A DNA stretch of 64,000 bases from Bacteroidota bacterium (GCA_021780815.1 JAJXYC010000015.1:461796-525795), one strand, 5' to 3'; counted from the first letter of the stretch, positions 36,445-46,814 are shown. Notes: generated by a model not told the origin, from the sequence alone. Made by a program: numbers and translations.

Positions 36445-37266
36445 CTATTTTAAATGTATAAAATTAGAATGATAAGTCCCAAGTTTTGTTTCCATTACAA
36501 TGAAATAATTTCCAGCGGCAAACATCCAAGGTATAGTATTGATTTTTACTTTGTAAAATCCACGAATAAATGTGTAATTTGTAAAATCTGTTATTTCATT
36601 GCCATTCTTATCATAAAAAATATAATTTACTAATCCATTACCGGGAATTAATGAAACCAACCTACCCAACATTGAATAAATTTTAAAAGTTACCTTTGTT
36701 GGCTCTTTTATATAAAAAGATATTGTGCCTTCTTCAAAAAATGGATTTGGATAAATTTGCGATATGCCTTCATTAATCGTTTCATACACTGGTAAACCAA
36801 TATTAATTTTACCTTCTTTTAAAGCAATTTGTGGTTGCGTTACTCCATTAATTTGTATTTCAATCGGATTTAATATAGCTATTGAATCAGGTCCTGCTAA
36901 TGGTTCTACTAATAAATTTGCTAATATTCCATTGTTTGTTAAATTAATTCGATTTGTTGATATTTGTATTGTAGAATGCGCATAATCAGCACTATTAATA
37001 GTATAAGAAGGATTACTGTCGTTTATTATAAATTGACTTCCACCTTCAACTCCTTTTATATATAATAATTGATAATTAAACTCTAATGTAATTGATAAAT
37101 CATTTACATTTGCTAAATCAAAATTCCCATAAATCGGGATTTTAAATGTTCCTCCATTGTGAAATAAAGTTGTGTCTTTAATTTCAACAAAAGATTGAGC
37201 AAAAACAATTTTAGGTATCCAAATTAATATAACTATAAATAAAATAAAGTCCTTTGAAAGTTTCAT
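36445..37266 (-). CDS. Secreted cohesin-like protein with T9SS-type C-terminal domain
   Basis: 273 residues. Signal peptide MKLSKDFILFIVILIWIPKIVFAQ. Residues of about 25-155 form a beta-sandwich with the pattern NDLSITLEFNYQLLYIKGVEGG ... GILANLLVEPLAGPDSI, resembling cohesin-fold domains. The rest (QIYPNPFFEEGTISFYIKEPTKVTFKIYSMLGRLV ... AAGNYFIVMETKLG) is a T9SS type A sorting domain. It is the first gene of a three-gene operon with the IgGFc-barrel protein and ccmB. It may be a surface protein displayed beside that barrel. Enzyme motifs are absent. Confidence 0.75.
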   Translation of the reverse strand: MKLSKDFILFIVILIWIPKIVFAQSFVEIKDTTLFHNGGTFKIPIYGNFDLANVNDLSITLEFNYQLLYIKGVEGGSQFIINDSNPSYTINSADYAHSTIQISTNRINLTNNGILANLLVEPLAGPDSIAILNPIEIQINGVTQPQIALKEGKINIGLPVYETINEGISQIYPNPFFEEGTISFYIKEPTKVTFKIYSMLGRLVSLIPGNGLVNYIFYDKNGNEITDFTNYTFIRGFYKVKINTIPWMFAAGNYFIVMETKLGTYHSNFIHLK

Positions 37267-37404
37267 TTTTTGTTTTATTTTGCTTCATAAAAAATGTATT
37301 AATGAAATTTAAATTAATACAAACATTTACTAAAAAAGTAAAATTAATAAAAATTTGACGAAATTAATTAATTTAAATTTATGAAAAGAACAAATTAATA
37401 AAAT

Positions 37405-40371
37405 ATGGAAAATCAAGATACATATCTAAATCAAATTAAGAAACTTTTAGAAAATAAAATCGCCGGTGAAATCAATTTTGATAATTTGCACAAAATTTTA
37501 TATTCAACAGATGCATCAGATTATTCCGATAAACCTTTTGGAGTAATTTATCCCAAAAATCAACAAGATATTCAAATAATAATTGAAATAGCAAATAAAT
37601 ATAAAATTCCATTAATTCCGCGAGGTGGTGGAACTTCTCTTGCAGGTCAAGTAGTTGGAAAAGGTTTAGTAATTGATGTATCAAAGCATTTGAATAAAAT
37701 TTTAGAAATTAATGTTGAAGAAAAGTGGGTAAGAGTTGAACCAGGTGTTATTCCCGATGTCCTCAATCTGGAACTTCGTAATTACGACCTGTTTTGGGGT
37801 CCAGAAACTTCTACATCTAACCGCAATACTTTAGGTGGTATGCTTGGCAATAATTCCTGTGGTTCTCATTTCCCATTATATGGGAACACTCGTGAGCATA
37901 TTCTTGAAGTCAAAGGATTTTTTGCTGATGGAACTCCTTTCTTTTTTAAACCTTTGCTCAAAGATGATTTCCTCAACATTTTAAAATCGGATACACCAGA
38001 ATCTAAAATATATAACTTTTTTTATAGTACATTAAAAAACAAAGAGTTCAGAAAAGAAATAATTGATAATTTTCCAAAATCATCAATCAGACGTAGAAAT
38101 TCTGGTTATGCCGTAGATGCTCTTCTTGATTCAGATGTCTTTCAAAACAATTTAAAACCTTTTAATTTATCTAAATTAATTGCTGGAAGTGAAGGAACAC
38201 TTGTTTTTGTTACGGAACTTAAATTAGATTTAGTCCCTGCTCCACCTAAAAATGTAGCAATAATTTTGGCACACTTTAACGACTTAATTGAATCTTTAAG
38301 AGCTAATGTTGAAATTATGAAATTTCAGCCGGGAGCAGTAGAATTAATAGATAACCAAGTTTTAGAATTAACTAAGACCAACCCAATACAAAGAAAGAAC
38401 AGAGCAATAATATCAGGAGAACCTGCCGCTGTTCTTGTTATAGAATTTGCCCACCATAATAACGACGATTTAAATTCAATTCTTCAAGATGTTATAAATA
38501 TGTTGAAAGAAAAAAATTTGGGTTACGATTATCCAATAATTAGAGGCTCGCAAATTAATCAAATTTGGGAATTGAGAAAAGCAGGACTCGGTGTTTTATC
38601 TAATATAACTTCTGATGAAAGAAGCGTTACTGTAATTGAAGATACAGCCGTCGATATTGCAGATTTACCCGACTATACATCTGAACTAATTAGCAGAATG
38701 AAAGAATTAGATATTAAATTGATTTCTTATGCACATGTTGCAACGGGAGAAATTCATTCCCATCCAATTTTAAATTTAAAAACAAAAGAAGGTGTTGAAA
38801 ATTATAGAAAAGTTCTAATAGAAACCGCAAAAATAGTTAAAAAATATCGTGGTTCATTATGTGGAGAACACGGCGATGGTCGGCTGCGTGGAGAAATGAT
38901 ACCTTTTATGTTCGGTGAAAATATTTATAATTACTTTAAATCAATCAAGAACATATTTGACCCTAAAAATATCTTAAATCCAGGCAAAATTATTGATGTA
39001 CCAGCAATGAACACTAATTTAAGATTTGATTATAGCAAAGTTTTCCCGGAAATTCATACGTATTTTGATTATTCAACCGACAATGGCTTCAAATATGCTG
39101 TTGAACGTTGCAATGGTTCGGGTGATTGCCGACGTCCTCAAATTCTTGGCGGAACTATGTGTCCAAGCTATAAAGCAACTTTAAATGAAAAAGATTCTAC
39201 CCGTGCAAGGGCTAATGCTTTACGTGAAATTTTGCTTGATTCTTGTAAAGGCAACCCTTTCGATAGCGAAGAACTTTTAGAAGTATTTAGTCTTTGTTTA
39301 TCTTGCAAAGCTTGTAAAAATGAATGCCCTTCAAATGTTGATATTACAAAACTTAAAGCAGAATTTTTACAACATTATTTTGATGTTAATGGAATTCCTC
39401 TTCCTTCCTTTTTAATTGGATATTTCCCTAAATTGCAGAAGATTGCCTCGTTTTTCCCTACTATTTATAATTTTATTATTTCAAATCCATCTTTTGCAAA
39501 GTTTATTAAAAAAGTTTTAAATTTTGACCAACGACGAGAACTACCTAAATTAAATAATATAACTTTAGCGAAATTCTTTTCTAAAAACAACAAACAGCAA
39601 ATTCAATCTTTATCATCAGAAAAAGAAAAAGTAAGCAAACAAGTATATTTATTTAATGATGAATTTACAAATTATGTTGATTCTGAAATTGGAATAAAAT
39701 CAATTTTACTTTTAACAAAATTAGGTTACCAAGTAAAAATTACAAAGAATTTAGAAAGTGGACGAACATATTTATCTAAAGGTTTATTAAAACAAGCTAA
39801 AAAAGTTGCTGAAAAAAATATTAAGAAATTATCCTCAATTATTAATCAAGATACACCTTTAATCGGACTTGAACCATCGGCTATACTTACATTCCGTGAT
39901 GAATATATCGAATTAGTTAATAATAGTTTAAAAGAAAAAATAAAGGAAATTGCAAACTATACATTTTTAATTGACGAATTCATTGCAAAGGAAATAGATG
40001 CTGGAAAGATAAGACAAGAACAATTTAGCGATAAAGAATTAAAAATAAAATTCCATACTCATTGCCACCAAAAATCTTTGGCTTCGAGCGAAACACTTTT
40101 TAAAATGCTAAAAGTTTTGAAAAATGCTGAAATTTCGGAGATACCATCAGGCTGTTGTGGAATGGCTGGTTCTTTTGGCTTTGAAAAAGGAAAATACGAT
40201 TTATCAATGCAAATAGGAGAATTAATTTTATTTCCTACAATACGAGAAAGCAATGAAGATACAATAATTATTGCTTCAGGAACAAGTTGCCGACATCAAA
40301 TAAAAGATGGGACGGGACGCATAGCACTGCATCCCGTTGAATTATTGTTTAATTTTTTAAAGTTAAATTAA
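37405..40371 (+). CDS. FAD-linked oxidase/Fe-S dehydrogenase (D-lactate or glycolate type)
   Basis: 988 residues fusing three parts. The PCMH-type FAD domain (about 35-270) has VIYPKNQQDIQIIIEIANKY and PRGGGTSLAGQVVGKG. The FAD-linked oxidase C-terminal domain (about 280-540) ends HGDGRLRGEM...FDPKNILNPGKI. The Fe-S part has CNGSGDCRRP...MCPSY and CLSCKACKNECPS, followed by a heterodisulfide-reductase-like CCG domain (HTHCHQKSLAS, SGCCGMAGSFGFEKGKYDLS). Fused proteins of this kind oxidise 2-hydroxy acids such as D-lactate and pass electrons to quinone or another carrier. The substrate is not fixed by the sequence. Its 3' end overlaps the convergent PLP gene by 9 bases. Confidence 0.9.
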   Translation: MENQDTYLNQIKKLLENKIAGEINFDNLHKILYSTDASDYSDKPFGVIYPKNQQDIQIIIEIANKYKIPLIPRGGGTSLAGQVVGKGLVIDVSKHLNKILEINVEEKWVRVEPGVIPDVLNLELRNYDLFWGPETSTSNRNTLGGMLGNNSCGSHFPLYGNTREHILEVKGFFADGTPFFFKPLLKDDFLNILKSDTPESKIYNFFYSTLKNKEFRKEIIDNFPKSSIRRRNSGYAVDALLDSDVFQNNLKPFNLSKLIAGSEGTLVFVTELKLDLVPAPPKNVAIILAHFNDLIESLRANVEIMKFQPGAVELIDNQVLELTKTNPIQRKNRAIISGEPAAVLVIEFAHHNNDDLNSILQDVINMLKEKNLGYDYPIIRGSQINQIWELRKAGLGVLSNITSDERSVTVIEDTAVDIADLPDYTSELISRMKELDIKLISYAHVATGEIHSHPILNLKTKEGVENYRKVLIETAKIVKKYRGSLCGEHGDGRLRGEMIPFMFGENIYNYFKSIKNIFDPKNILNPGKIIDVPAMNTNLRFDYSKVFPEIHTYFDYSTDNGFKYAVERCNGSGDCRRPQILGGTMCPSYKATLNEKDSTRARANALREILLDSCKGNPFDSEELLEVFSLCLSCKACKNECPSNVDITKLKAEFLQHYFDVNGIPLPSFLIGYFPKLQKIASFFPTIYNFIISNPSFAKFIKKVLNFDQRRELPKLNNITLAKFFSKNNKQQIQSLSSEKEKVSKQVYLFNDEFTNYVDSEIGIKSILLLTKLGYQVKITKNLESGRTYLSKGLLKQAKKVAEKNIKKLSSIINQDTPLIGLEPSAILTFRDEYIELVNNSLKEKIKEIANYTFLIDEFIAKEIDAGKIRQEQFSDKELKIKFHTHCHQKSLASSETLFKMLKVLKNAEISEIPSGCCGMAGSFGFEKGKYDLSMQIGELILFPTIRESNEDTIIIASGTSCRHQIKDGTGRIALHPVELLFNFLKLN

Positions 40372-41562
40372 ATTGACGTATTTTAATGATTTTTTAATTC
40401 TCTCTAAAGTTTCTTCAATATCGTCATCTAATCCTATTGATATTCTCACTAAACCGGGTGTCATTCCCATTGCATTTTGTTCTTCTACTGGTATTTCGCT
40501 CGATGTGCTTGAACCTGGTGAACTAAATAAAGATTTATAAAATCCTAAGCTTACAGCAAAGTAGCCAACTTTCTCTTCTTGCATTTTCTCCATTAATGCT
40601 GTGGCAGTTTCTTGTTCTTTTGCATCTAATGTTATCATTCCACCAAATCCATATCGTTCGCTCATCAAAGATTTATGTAATTTATACTGTGCATAAGACG
40701 GCAAACCAGGATAAAATACTTTTAATCCAAGTTTTTCTAAATTTTCAGCAATAAACATTGCATTACTGCTATGTTGCTTAATTCTAACATGTAAAGTATG
40801 TAAATTCTTTAAAATCATTGAAGCTCTTATTGGGTCTAAAACTGGTCCTAAAAGCATAGCTGCGCCGTCATTTACATTCCTTAGACTTGCTATAAAATCG
40901 TGGTCTGAACATACAGCACCTGCTACTGCATCATTCATACCATTTGCAAATTTTGTTAAACTGTAAACTACAATATGAGCACCTAATTTATATGGAGCAA
41001 ATATCATTGGAGTAAAAGTATTATCTACTACTAACTTTAAATTATACTTATCTGCTAATTTTCTAAGTTCAGGTATATCTGACAACTCAAGCAATGGATT
41101 GCTAATTGTTTCACAATAAATTACTTTGGTCTTTTCATTTATTGCATTTTCAATTTGCTTTAAATTTTTTATATCTACAAATTGAGTACTAACACCAAAT
41201 TTTGGCAAGAAATTTTTCATAAATGCGTAAGATCCACCATAAATTGTCCTACTGGAAATAATTTCGTCACCAGTATGAACAAGTTGCATTAAGGTAGATG
41301 TAATTGCACCCATTCCACTTCCCATTACTTGTGCTGTGTCTGTGCCTTCCATTGCGGCAAGTGTTTGTCCTAAATAAAAATCACTTGGATTCAAATGTCT
41401 CGAATATAGAAAACATCCTTCTACTTCTTGATGGAATAATTCGCCCATCTTTTCTGCTGTCATAAATGTAAATGTTGCTCCATCTGATACAGATGGATTA
41501 ACTTCTCCAAATTCTCCAAATACTTGATAATCTTGAATTTTTCTTGCTGGACTTTCTTTCAT
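40363..41562 (-). CDS. Cys/Met-metabolism PLP enzyme (methionine gamma-lyase/cystathionine gamma-synthase family)
   Basis: 399 residues of the gamma family of PLP enzymes. MGSGMGAITSTLMQLVHTGDEIISSRTIYGGSYAFM holds the cofactor phosphate-binding turn; KVIYCETISNPLLELSDI and VVDNTFTPM hold the ring-stacking and Asp residues; the Schiff-base lysine is in VYSLTKFANG. The usual SxTKY reads SLTKF. The family includes methionine gamma-lyase, O-acetylhomoserine sulfhydrylase and cystathionine synthase/lyase; I cannot pick one safely. No sulfur-pathway genes are adjacent. Confidence 0.87.
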   Translation of the reverse strand: MKESPARKIQDYQVFGEFGEVNPSVSDGATFTFMTAEKMGELFHQEVEGCFLYSRHLNPSDFYLGQTLAAMEGTDTAQVMGSGMGAITSTLMQLVHTGDEIISSRTIYGGSYAFMKNFLPKFGVSTQFVDIKNLKQIENAINEKTKVIYCETISNPLLELSDIPELRKLADKYNLKLVVDNTFTPMIFAPYKLGAHIVVYSLTKFANGMNDAVAGAVCSDHDFIASLRNVNDGAAMLLGPVLDPIRASMILKNLHTLHVRIKQHSSNAMFIAENLEKLGLKVFYPGLPSYAQYKLHKSLMSERYGFGGMITLDAKEQETATALMEKMQEEKVGYFAVSLGFYKSLFSSPGSSTSSEIPVEEQNAMGMTPGLVRISIGLDDDIEETLERIKKSLKYVNLI

Positions 41563-41587
41563 TTTTTTGCCTTAAATTTTTATTATT

Positions 41588-41622
41588 TATTTTTGTTTTT
41601 TATTTTTGTTTTTTATTTTTTG
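41588..41622. repeat. 13-bp tandem repeat TATTTTTGTTTTT, 2.7 copies
   Basis: Two exact copies (41588-41600, 41601-41613) and a partial third with one extra T. The exact copies each contain TATTTTTG, a -7 element match for the + strand, in the divergent gap between the PLP enzyme and the coiled-coil gene at 41653. Confidence 0.7.
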
Positions 41623-41652
41623 AGATTTATAAAAATACAAAATTATTATTTT

Positions 41653-42294
41653 ATGGGAAACAATATGAATAAATTATTTTATTTAATTGATTCAAACCAA
41701 GAATGTAGTTCTTGGGATTTAACAGATAAACTTATACTACCCATTAAAGATGTCAATTTGCAAAATTACGAAGAAGAACTTCAACAGATTACTTCTGATA
41801 TTAATACTTTACACGAAAGAATTGAACAAGAAATTGCTTTAACTGAAAAAATTACTTCATCTATTAAATCCAGAACCAATGACCCTAAAAAAGACCTTTC
41901 TGCGATGAAAGATATTGAAATTCAATGGAGAACAGCACAAGCTAACATTGACAACATTAAAAGAATGATACAACCTAAAATTGAAAAAAAAGAAAGATTA
42001 TTAGAAAAAATTAAATTAGAGCAGAAACTCGCTATTGACAATGCTACCGAAAGCATTCAAAATAATTTATCTAAGGAGATTGCAAATATCGAAACAAATT
42101 TGAATTCCATTAATTTAAGTATTAGAAATATTTTTACTCTTCATAAATCTTTAACGCAAATTCATAAGCAGTATGGTAAATTTAACGGGATTGAAGATAT
42201 TGTCCCCAATCCCGTGGATTCATTTGACGTTTTCTATAATAGTATTGGAAATTATTTAGAGGCTTTAAAACCTTTTCTTGGTCTCAATAAATAA
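41653..42294 (+). CDS. Coiled-coil protein of unknown function
   Basis: 213 residues from the ATG at 41653 (MGNNMNKLFYLIDSNQE). The track start at 41524 would lie inside the divergent PLP gene and add an implausible Phe-rich leader, so I reject it. A second ATG at 41665 is also possible. Residues of about 30-175 are strongly helical and charged, with heptad-like spacing (NTLHERIEQEIALTEKITSSI, KIEKKERLLEKIKLEQKL), so a long coiled coil is likely. There is no signal peptide or membrane helix. I recognise no family. The repeat at 41588-41622 carries candidate promoter elements for it. Confidence 0.72.
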   Translation: MGNNMNKLFYLIDSNQECSSWDLTDKLILPIKDVNLQNYEEELQQITSDINTLHERIEQEIALTEKITSSIKSRTNDPKKDLSAMKDIEIQWRTAQANIDNIKRMIQPKIEKKERLLEKIKLEQKLAIDNATESIQNNLSKEIANIETNLNSINLSIRNIFTLHKSLTQIHKQYGKFNGIEDIVPNPVDSFDVFYNSIGNYLEALKPFLGLNK

Positions 42295-42303
42295 TTTAAA
42301 TAA

Positions 42304-42720
42304 TTAATTTTCAATTATCGCTTCTGTCGTTACAATGCAGCCAGCACGTTGGAACATTGCAGAAGCTCCACAATATGTGGTTTGACTTAATTCAATTGCT
42401 CTTTCCAAATCTTTTATTTCAGCATCAGGACTTTGCAATATATATTTCAAATGTACAGTTTCATATACTTTGGGGTGCTTTTCAGCACGTCGCCCTTCTA
42501 CTTCCATTTTCAATCCATCAACTTGTTTGCGTTTCTTCCTTAAAATTGAAACAACATCCATAAAAGAACAAGCTGCCATTGATTGCAACATCACTGTCAT
42601 CGGTGCTGCAGCTGTGTTTTCTCCACCTACTTCTGGAACTGTGTCAAAATTTGTTATATGCCCATTGCTATCTGTTGCAACTATATGCATATTTTTATCA
42701 AGTGTTAAATTTACTTGCAT
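42304..42720 (-). CDS. OsmC/Ohr-family protein
   Basis: 138 residues, the usual size. The two redox cysteines are C51 in LQSMAACSFMDVVSIL and C117 in LSQTTYCGASAMF. VEGRRAEKHPKVYETVHLKYIL is the OsmC-family beta strand. Family members reduce organic hydroperoxides, using the cysteine pair. The SFMDV wording is closer to the OsmC/YhfA group than to Ohr. The stop is 9 bases from the convergent coiled-coil gene. Confidence 0.9.
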   Translation of the reverse strand: MQVNLTLDKNMHIVATDSNGHITNFDTVPEVGGENTAAAPMTVMLQSMAACSFMDVVSILRKKRKQVDGLKMEVEGRRAEKHPKVYETVHLKYILQSPDAEIKDLERAIELSQTTYCGASAMFQRAGCIVTTEAIIEN

Positions 42721-42853
42721 ATATTACTCTTTATTCATTTAAAATAAGATTATTGACGAGTAGCAACAATTTATATTGATTATATATTAGTTAGTTTTTC
42801 TTAAAAAATAAAACAAAAGAATTTATTAAAATTTTCTTTTGAACATAACAAAA

Positions 42854-42882
42854 AAAAGACTGTCTTTTCAGAACAGTCTTTT
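42854..42882 (-). terminator. Intrinsic terminator of the gapA-pgk operon
   Basis: AAAAGACTGT / ACAGTCTTTT, 10-bp stem and 9-nt loop, with a run of eight T on the minus strand. It starts about 30 bases after the pgk stop. Confidence 0.85.
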
Positions 42883-42911
42883 CAAAGATTTTTATATCTC
42901 GAAATAGTTTT

Positions 42912-44102
42912 TTAACTTTCTAATGCTTTAACGCCAGGTAATTCTTTCCCTTCTAAAAATTCTAACGAAGCACCACCACCAGTTGAAACGTGTGTAATGT
43001 ATTTTTCATAGTGTAATTGGTCAATTGCAGAAGCAGAATCTCCCCCACCAACAACAGAAATAGCCCCGTTTTCAGTGGCTTTTTTCATCGCATCTGCAAT
43101 TGCAAAAGTACCTTTTGCAAAATTTGACATTTCAAATATGCCCATTGGTCCATTCCAAAAGATTGTTTTAGATTGTAAAATCTCATTAGCAAACAAACTT
43201 TGTGTTTCAGGACCAATATCAACACCAATCCAATCTTTTGGGATTGCATCGGATGTTACTAATTGATTTTCAGAATTATTGTTTAGCTCTTTTGCAACAA
43301 CAACATCAATAGGAAGTAAGAGTTTAACATTATTTTTTTTAGCATCTTCGATTAATTGAGACGCAATATCTATTTTATCTTCCTCAACAATAGAATTTCC
43401 AATTTCTTTCCCGAGCGATTTAAAGAAAGTAAACATCATACCGCCGCCAATTAAAATTGTGTCGCATTTACTCAACAAATTATTCAAGACATCAATTTTA
43501 CCTGAAATTTTAGCACCACCAATAATTGCAACAAATGGCTTTTTAGGATTATTCAATGCTTCACCAAGATATTGTAGTTCGCTTTCCATTAATAAGCCAG
43601 CATATTTTTCAGTAAAAAACTTTGCAACCATTGTAGTGCTTGCATGAGCCCGATGCGCACTGCCAAATGCATCATTCACATATACATCGGCAAGCTTAGC
43701 TAATTTAGAAGCAAAAATTTCATCATTTGCTTCTTCTTCGGGATGAAATCGTAAATTTTCAAGTAGTACAACTTCACCTACGTTTGCGTTTTTTACAACA
43801 TTCTCAGCATTAGCACCAATACAATCATCAACAAATAAAATATTATATTTTAATTTATCTTTTAATAGATTGGCTACTGGCTTTAATGAATACTTTAAAT
43901 TTACTTTACCTCCCGGACGCCCTAAATGCGACATAAGAATTGGTATTCCGCCATCAGAAATAATTTTGTTTATCGTAAATATGCTTGCTTTAACACGCAT
44001 ATCATCAGTAATATATCCGCTGTCATCAATTGGAACATTAAAATCAACTCTTACCAGCACTCTCTTGTTTTTCAAATTGGCTTGTGAAATTGATTTAATC
44101 AT
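42912..44102 (-). CDS. pgk: Phosphoglycerate kinase
   Basis: 396 residues. N-terminal RVLVRVDFNVPIDDSGYITDD, ILMSHLGRPGG, LLENLRFHPEEEAND and the ATP-side VVGGGDSASAID plus STGGGASLEFLEGKELPGV are all canonical. It moves the phosphate of 1,3-bisphosphoglycerate to ADP in glycolysis and runs in reverse for gluconeogenesis. It starts 26 bases after gapA and is followed by a strong terminator, so the two form an operon. Confidence 0.98.
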   Translation of the reverse strand: MIKSISQANLKNKRVLVRVDFNVPIDDSGYITDDMRVKASIFTINKIISDGGIPILMSHLGRPGGKVNLKYSLKPVANLLKDKLKYNILFVDDCIGANAENVVKNANVGEVVLLENLRFHPEEEANDEIFASKLAKLADVYVNDAFGSAHRAHASTTMVAKFFTEKYAGLLMESELQYLGEALNNPKKPFVAIIGGAKISGKIDVLNNLLSKCDTILIGGGMMFTFFKSLGKEIGNSIVEEDKIDIASQLIEDAKKNNVKLLLPIDVVVAKELNNNSENQLVTSDAIPKDWIGVDIGPETQSLFANEILQSKTIFWNGPMGIFEMSNFAKGTFAIADAMKKATENGAISVVGGGDSASAIDQLHYEKYITHVSTGGGASLEFLEGKELPGVKALES

Positions 44103-44128
44103 AATTATTAATTTTAAATATTTAAATA

Positions 44129-45133
<1,005 letters not shown>

Positions 45134-45186
45134 TTACTCCTTTAAGAAATTATTATTTATTTTGAAATTTGAAATTTTTTAAACTA

Positions 45187-45194
45187 CAAAATTA
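45187..45194 (-). promoter_or_regulatory. TAnnTTTG -7 element upstream of gapA
   Basis: Minus-strand TAATTTTGTAGTTTAA. The same 14-base string, AAACTACAAAATTA on the + strand, also precedes gcvPA (63512-63525). No -33 TTG was found. Confidence 0.45.
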
Positions 45195-45270
45195 AATGTT
45201 TAATTAAATATTTAATCTAAATTAATAATAAAAATCTTATTACCAAAAAATTTAAAGTAATTTTATAATA

Positions 45271-45294
45271 AAATAAATAGCAAAATAAATAGCA
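45271..45294. repeat. 12-bp tandem duplication AAATAAATAGCA
   Basis: Two exact head-to-tail copies in the gapA/ffh intergenic region. It may be simple slippage in AT-rich DNA or a paired protein-binding site. Confidence 0.7.
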
Positions 45295-45430
45295 AAAATT
45301 TATTTGTGATAAACTTGCAATACAATACAAAATAAACTTACAATTTTTAAGTTATATACATTAAATTTTAAAACAACATTTTTAATGTTTAAAGTATTGA
45401 AAATTATAAAATTAAAATTCACTCAAAACA

Positions 45431-45460
45431 TTGTTTTTTGAAAAATATTTCCTAATTTTG
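45431..45460 (+). promoter_or_regulatory. ffh promoter, TTG-N19-TAATTTTG
   Basis: -33 TTG at 45431-45433, 19-bp spacer and -7 TAATTTTG at 45453-45460, which is 28 bases before the ATG. This is one of the best full matches in the window to the Bacteroidota promoter pattern. Confidence 0.6.
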
Positions 45461-45488
45461 TAATTCTTATAAAAATCACAGAAAAAAA

Positions 45489-46814
45489 ATGTTTGAAAGT
45501 TTGCAAGAAAAACTTGAAGTAGCATTAAAGCGCTTCCGAGGACAACATAAAATATCAGAAGAGAATGTAAGCGAAGCTTTAAAAGAAATCCGTAAAGCAC
45601 TAATAGAAGCAGACGTAAATTTACAAGTAATTAATAAATTTATTGAAAATGTAAAGACAAAAGCCATAGGGACAGAAGTCAAAGGTTCATTATTGCCAGA
45701 ACAAGCAATTGTAAAAATTGTCAATGAAGAATTAGTTGAGTTAATGGGTAAAAAGATGAGCGACATCACTTTTTCACCCAAACCACCAACAATAATATTA
45801 GTTGCAGGATTGCAAGGTTCGGGAAAAACAACCTTCTGCGGGAAATTAGCGAAGAATTTACGCAAAAGAGGTCGTCATCCATTACTTGTAGCCGCAGATG
45901 TGCATCGTCCAGCTGCAATTTTACAACTAAAACAATTAGCTGAACAAATAAAAATTCCCGTATATTCGGAAGAAGGAAAAGATGCCCGCTCTGTTTCTAA
46001 AAATGCTATGGATTATGCTCGTAAATTCGGCAGAGACGTTGTTATAGTTGATACTGCTGGTCGTACAACAATAGATGAAGTGATGATGGAAGAAGTTGCC
46101 GATATTGCCAAATTAATCAATCCAACTGAAACTTACTTTGTTGTTGATGCAATGATTGGTCAAGATGCTGTTACAACGGCAAAAGCCTTTCACGATGCTC
46201 TATCATTAACAGGCATTGTCCTTACCAAACTTGATGGTGATACTCGTGGTGGAGCGGCACTTTCAGTTCTTGATGTTGTTGGTAAACCAATTAAATTTAT
46301 CTCAACTGGTGAAAAACTTGATGCTTTAGAACCTTTTCACCCTGATAGAATTGCTTCCCGTATTCTTGGTATGGGTGATATTCTATCTCTTGTAGAAAAA
46401 GCTGAACAACAATTTGACGAAAAAGAAGCCCAAAAGATGGAAGAAAAACTTCGAAAAAATCAGTTCACTTTTGATGACTTCCTCGAACAAATCGCAATGA
46501 TTAAGAAAATGGGACCTTTGAAAGATTTGCTCGGTATGTTGCCAGGTATGGATAAGCAACTTCGTAATATCAATATTGATGATAAAGCCTTTGTAAAAGT
46601 TGAAGCAATTATCCATTCAATGACTAAATTAGAACGTGAGAACCCAAAAGTAATTAATGGTTCTCGTAGAACACGAATTGCCAAAGGTAGCGGTACGAAA
46701 GTTCAAGATGTAAATAATTTATTAAAACAATTTGAACAGATGCAAAAACTAATGAAAAATTATGTTCATGGTAAAAAGAATAGATTTTTCCCAAGAATTC
46801 CAGGTATGAATTAA
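45489..46814 (+). CDS. ffh: Signal recognition particle protein Ffh
   Basis: 441 residues with N, G and M domains. G domain: VAGLQGSGKTTFCGKLAKNL (GLQGSGKT at 107-114), ADVHRPAAILQL, IVDTAGRTTID, LTKLDGDTRGGAALS. The M domain from about 300 carries LPGM loops and SRRTRIAKGSGTKVQDVNNLLKQF, the helix-turn-helix that binds 4.5S RNA. It targets nascent membrane and secretory proteins to FtsY/SecYEG. The 4.5S RNA gene is not in this window. It is followed 62 bases later by rpsP. Confidence 0.97.
   Translation: MFESLQEKLEVALKRFRGQHKISEENVSEALKEIRKALIEADVNLQVINKFIENVKTKAIGTEVKGSLLPEQAIVKIVNEELVELMGKKMSDITFSPKPPTIILVAGLQGSGKTTFCGKLAKNLRKRGRHPLLVAADVHRPAAILQLKQLAEQIKIPVYSEEGKDARSVSKNAMDYARKFGRDVVIVDTAGRTTIDEVMMEEVADIAKLINPTETYFVVDAMIGQDAVTTAKAFHDALSLTGIVLTKLDGDTRGGAALSVLDVVGKPIKFISTGEKLDALEPFHPDRIASRILGMGDILSLVEKAEQQFDEKEAQKMEEKLRKNQFTFDDFLEQIAMIKKMGPLKDLLGMLPGMDKQLRNINIDDKAFVKVEAIIHSMTKLERENPKVINGSRRTRIAKGSGTKVQDVNNLLKQFEQMQKLMKNYVHGKKNRFFPRIPGMN

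Noticed and set aside
41524-41652. Extended N-terminus (MIILNFSCWTFFHFF...) for the coiled-coil gene
   Set aside because: It would overlap the start of the divergent PLP gene, and its Phe-rich reading comes from the T-rich promoter repeat. The ATG at 41653 is far better.
45181-45488. Possible small RNA or tRNA in the longest intergenic gap
   Set aside because: The region is almost entirely A/T with no cloverleaf, no GGTTC-type T-loop and no GC-rich stem.
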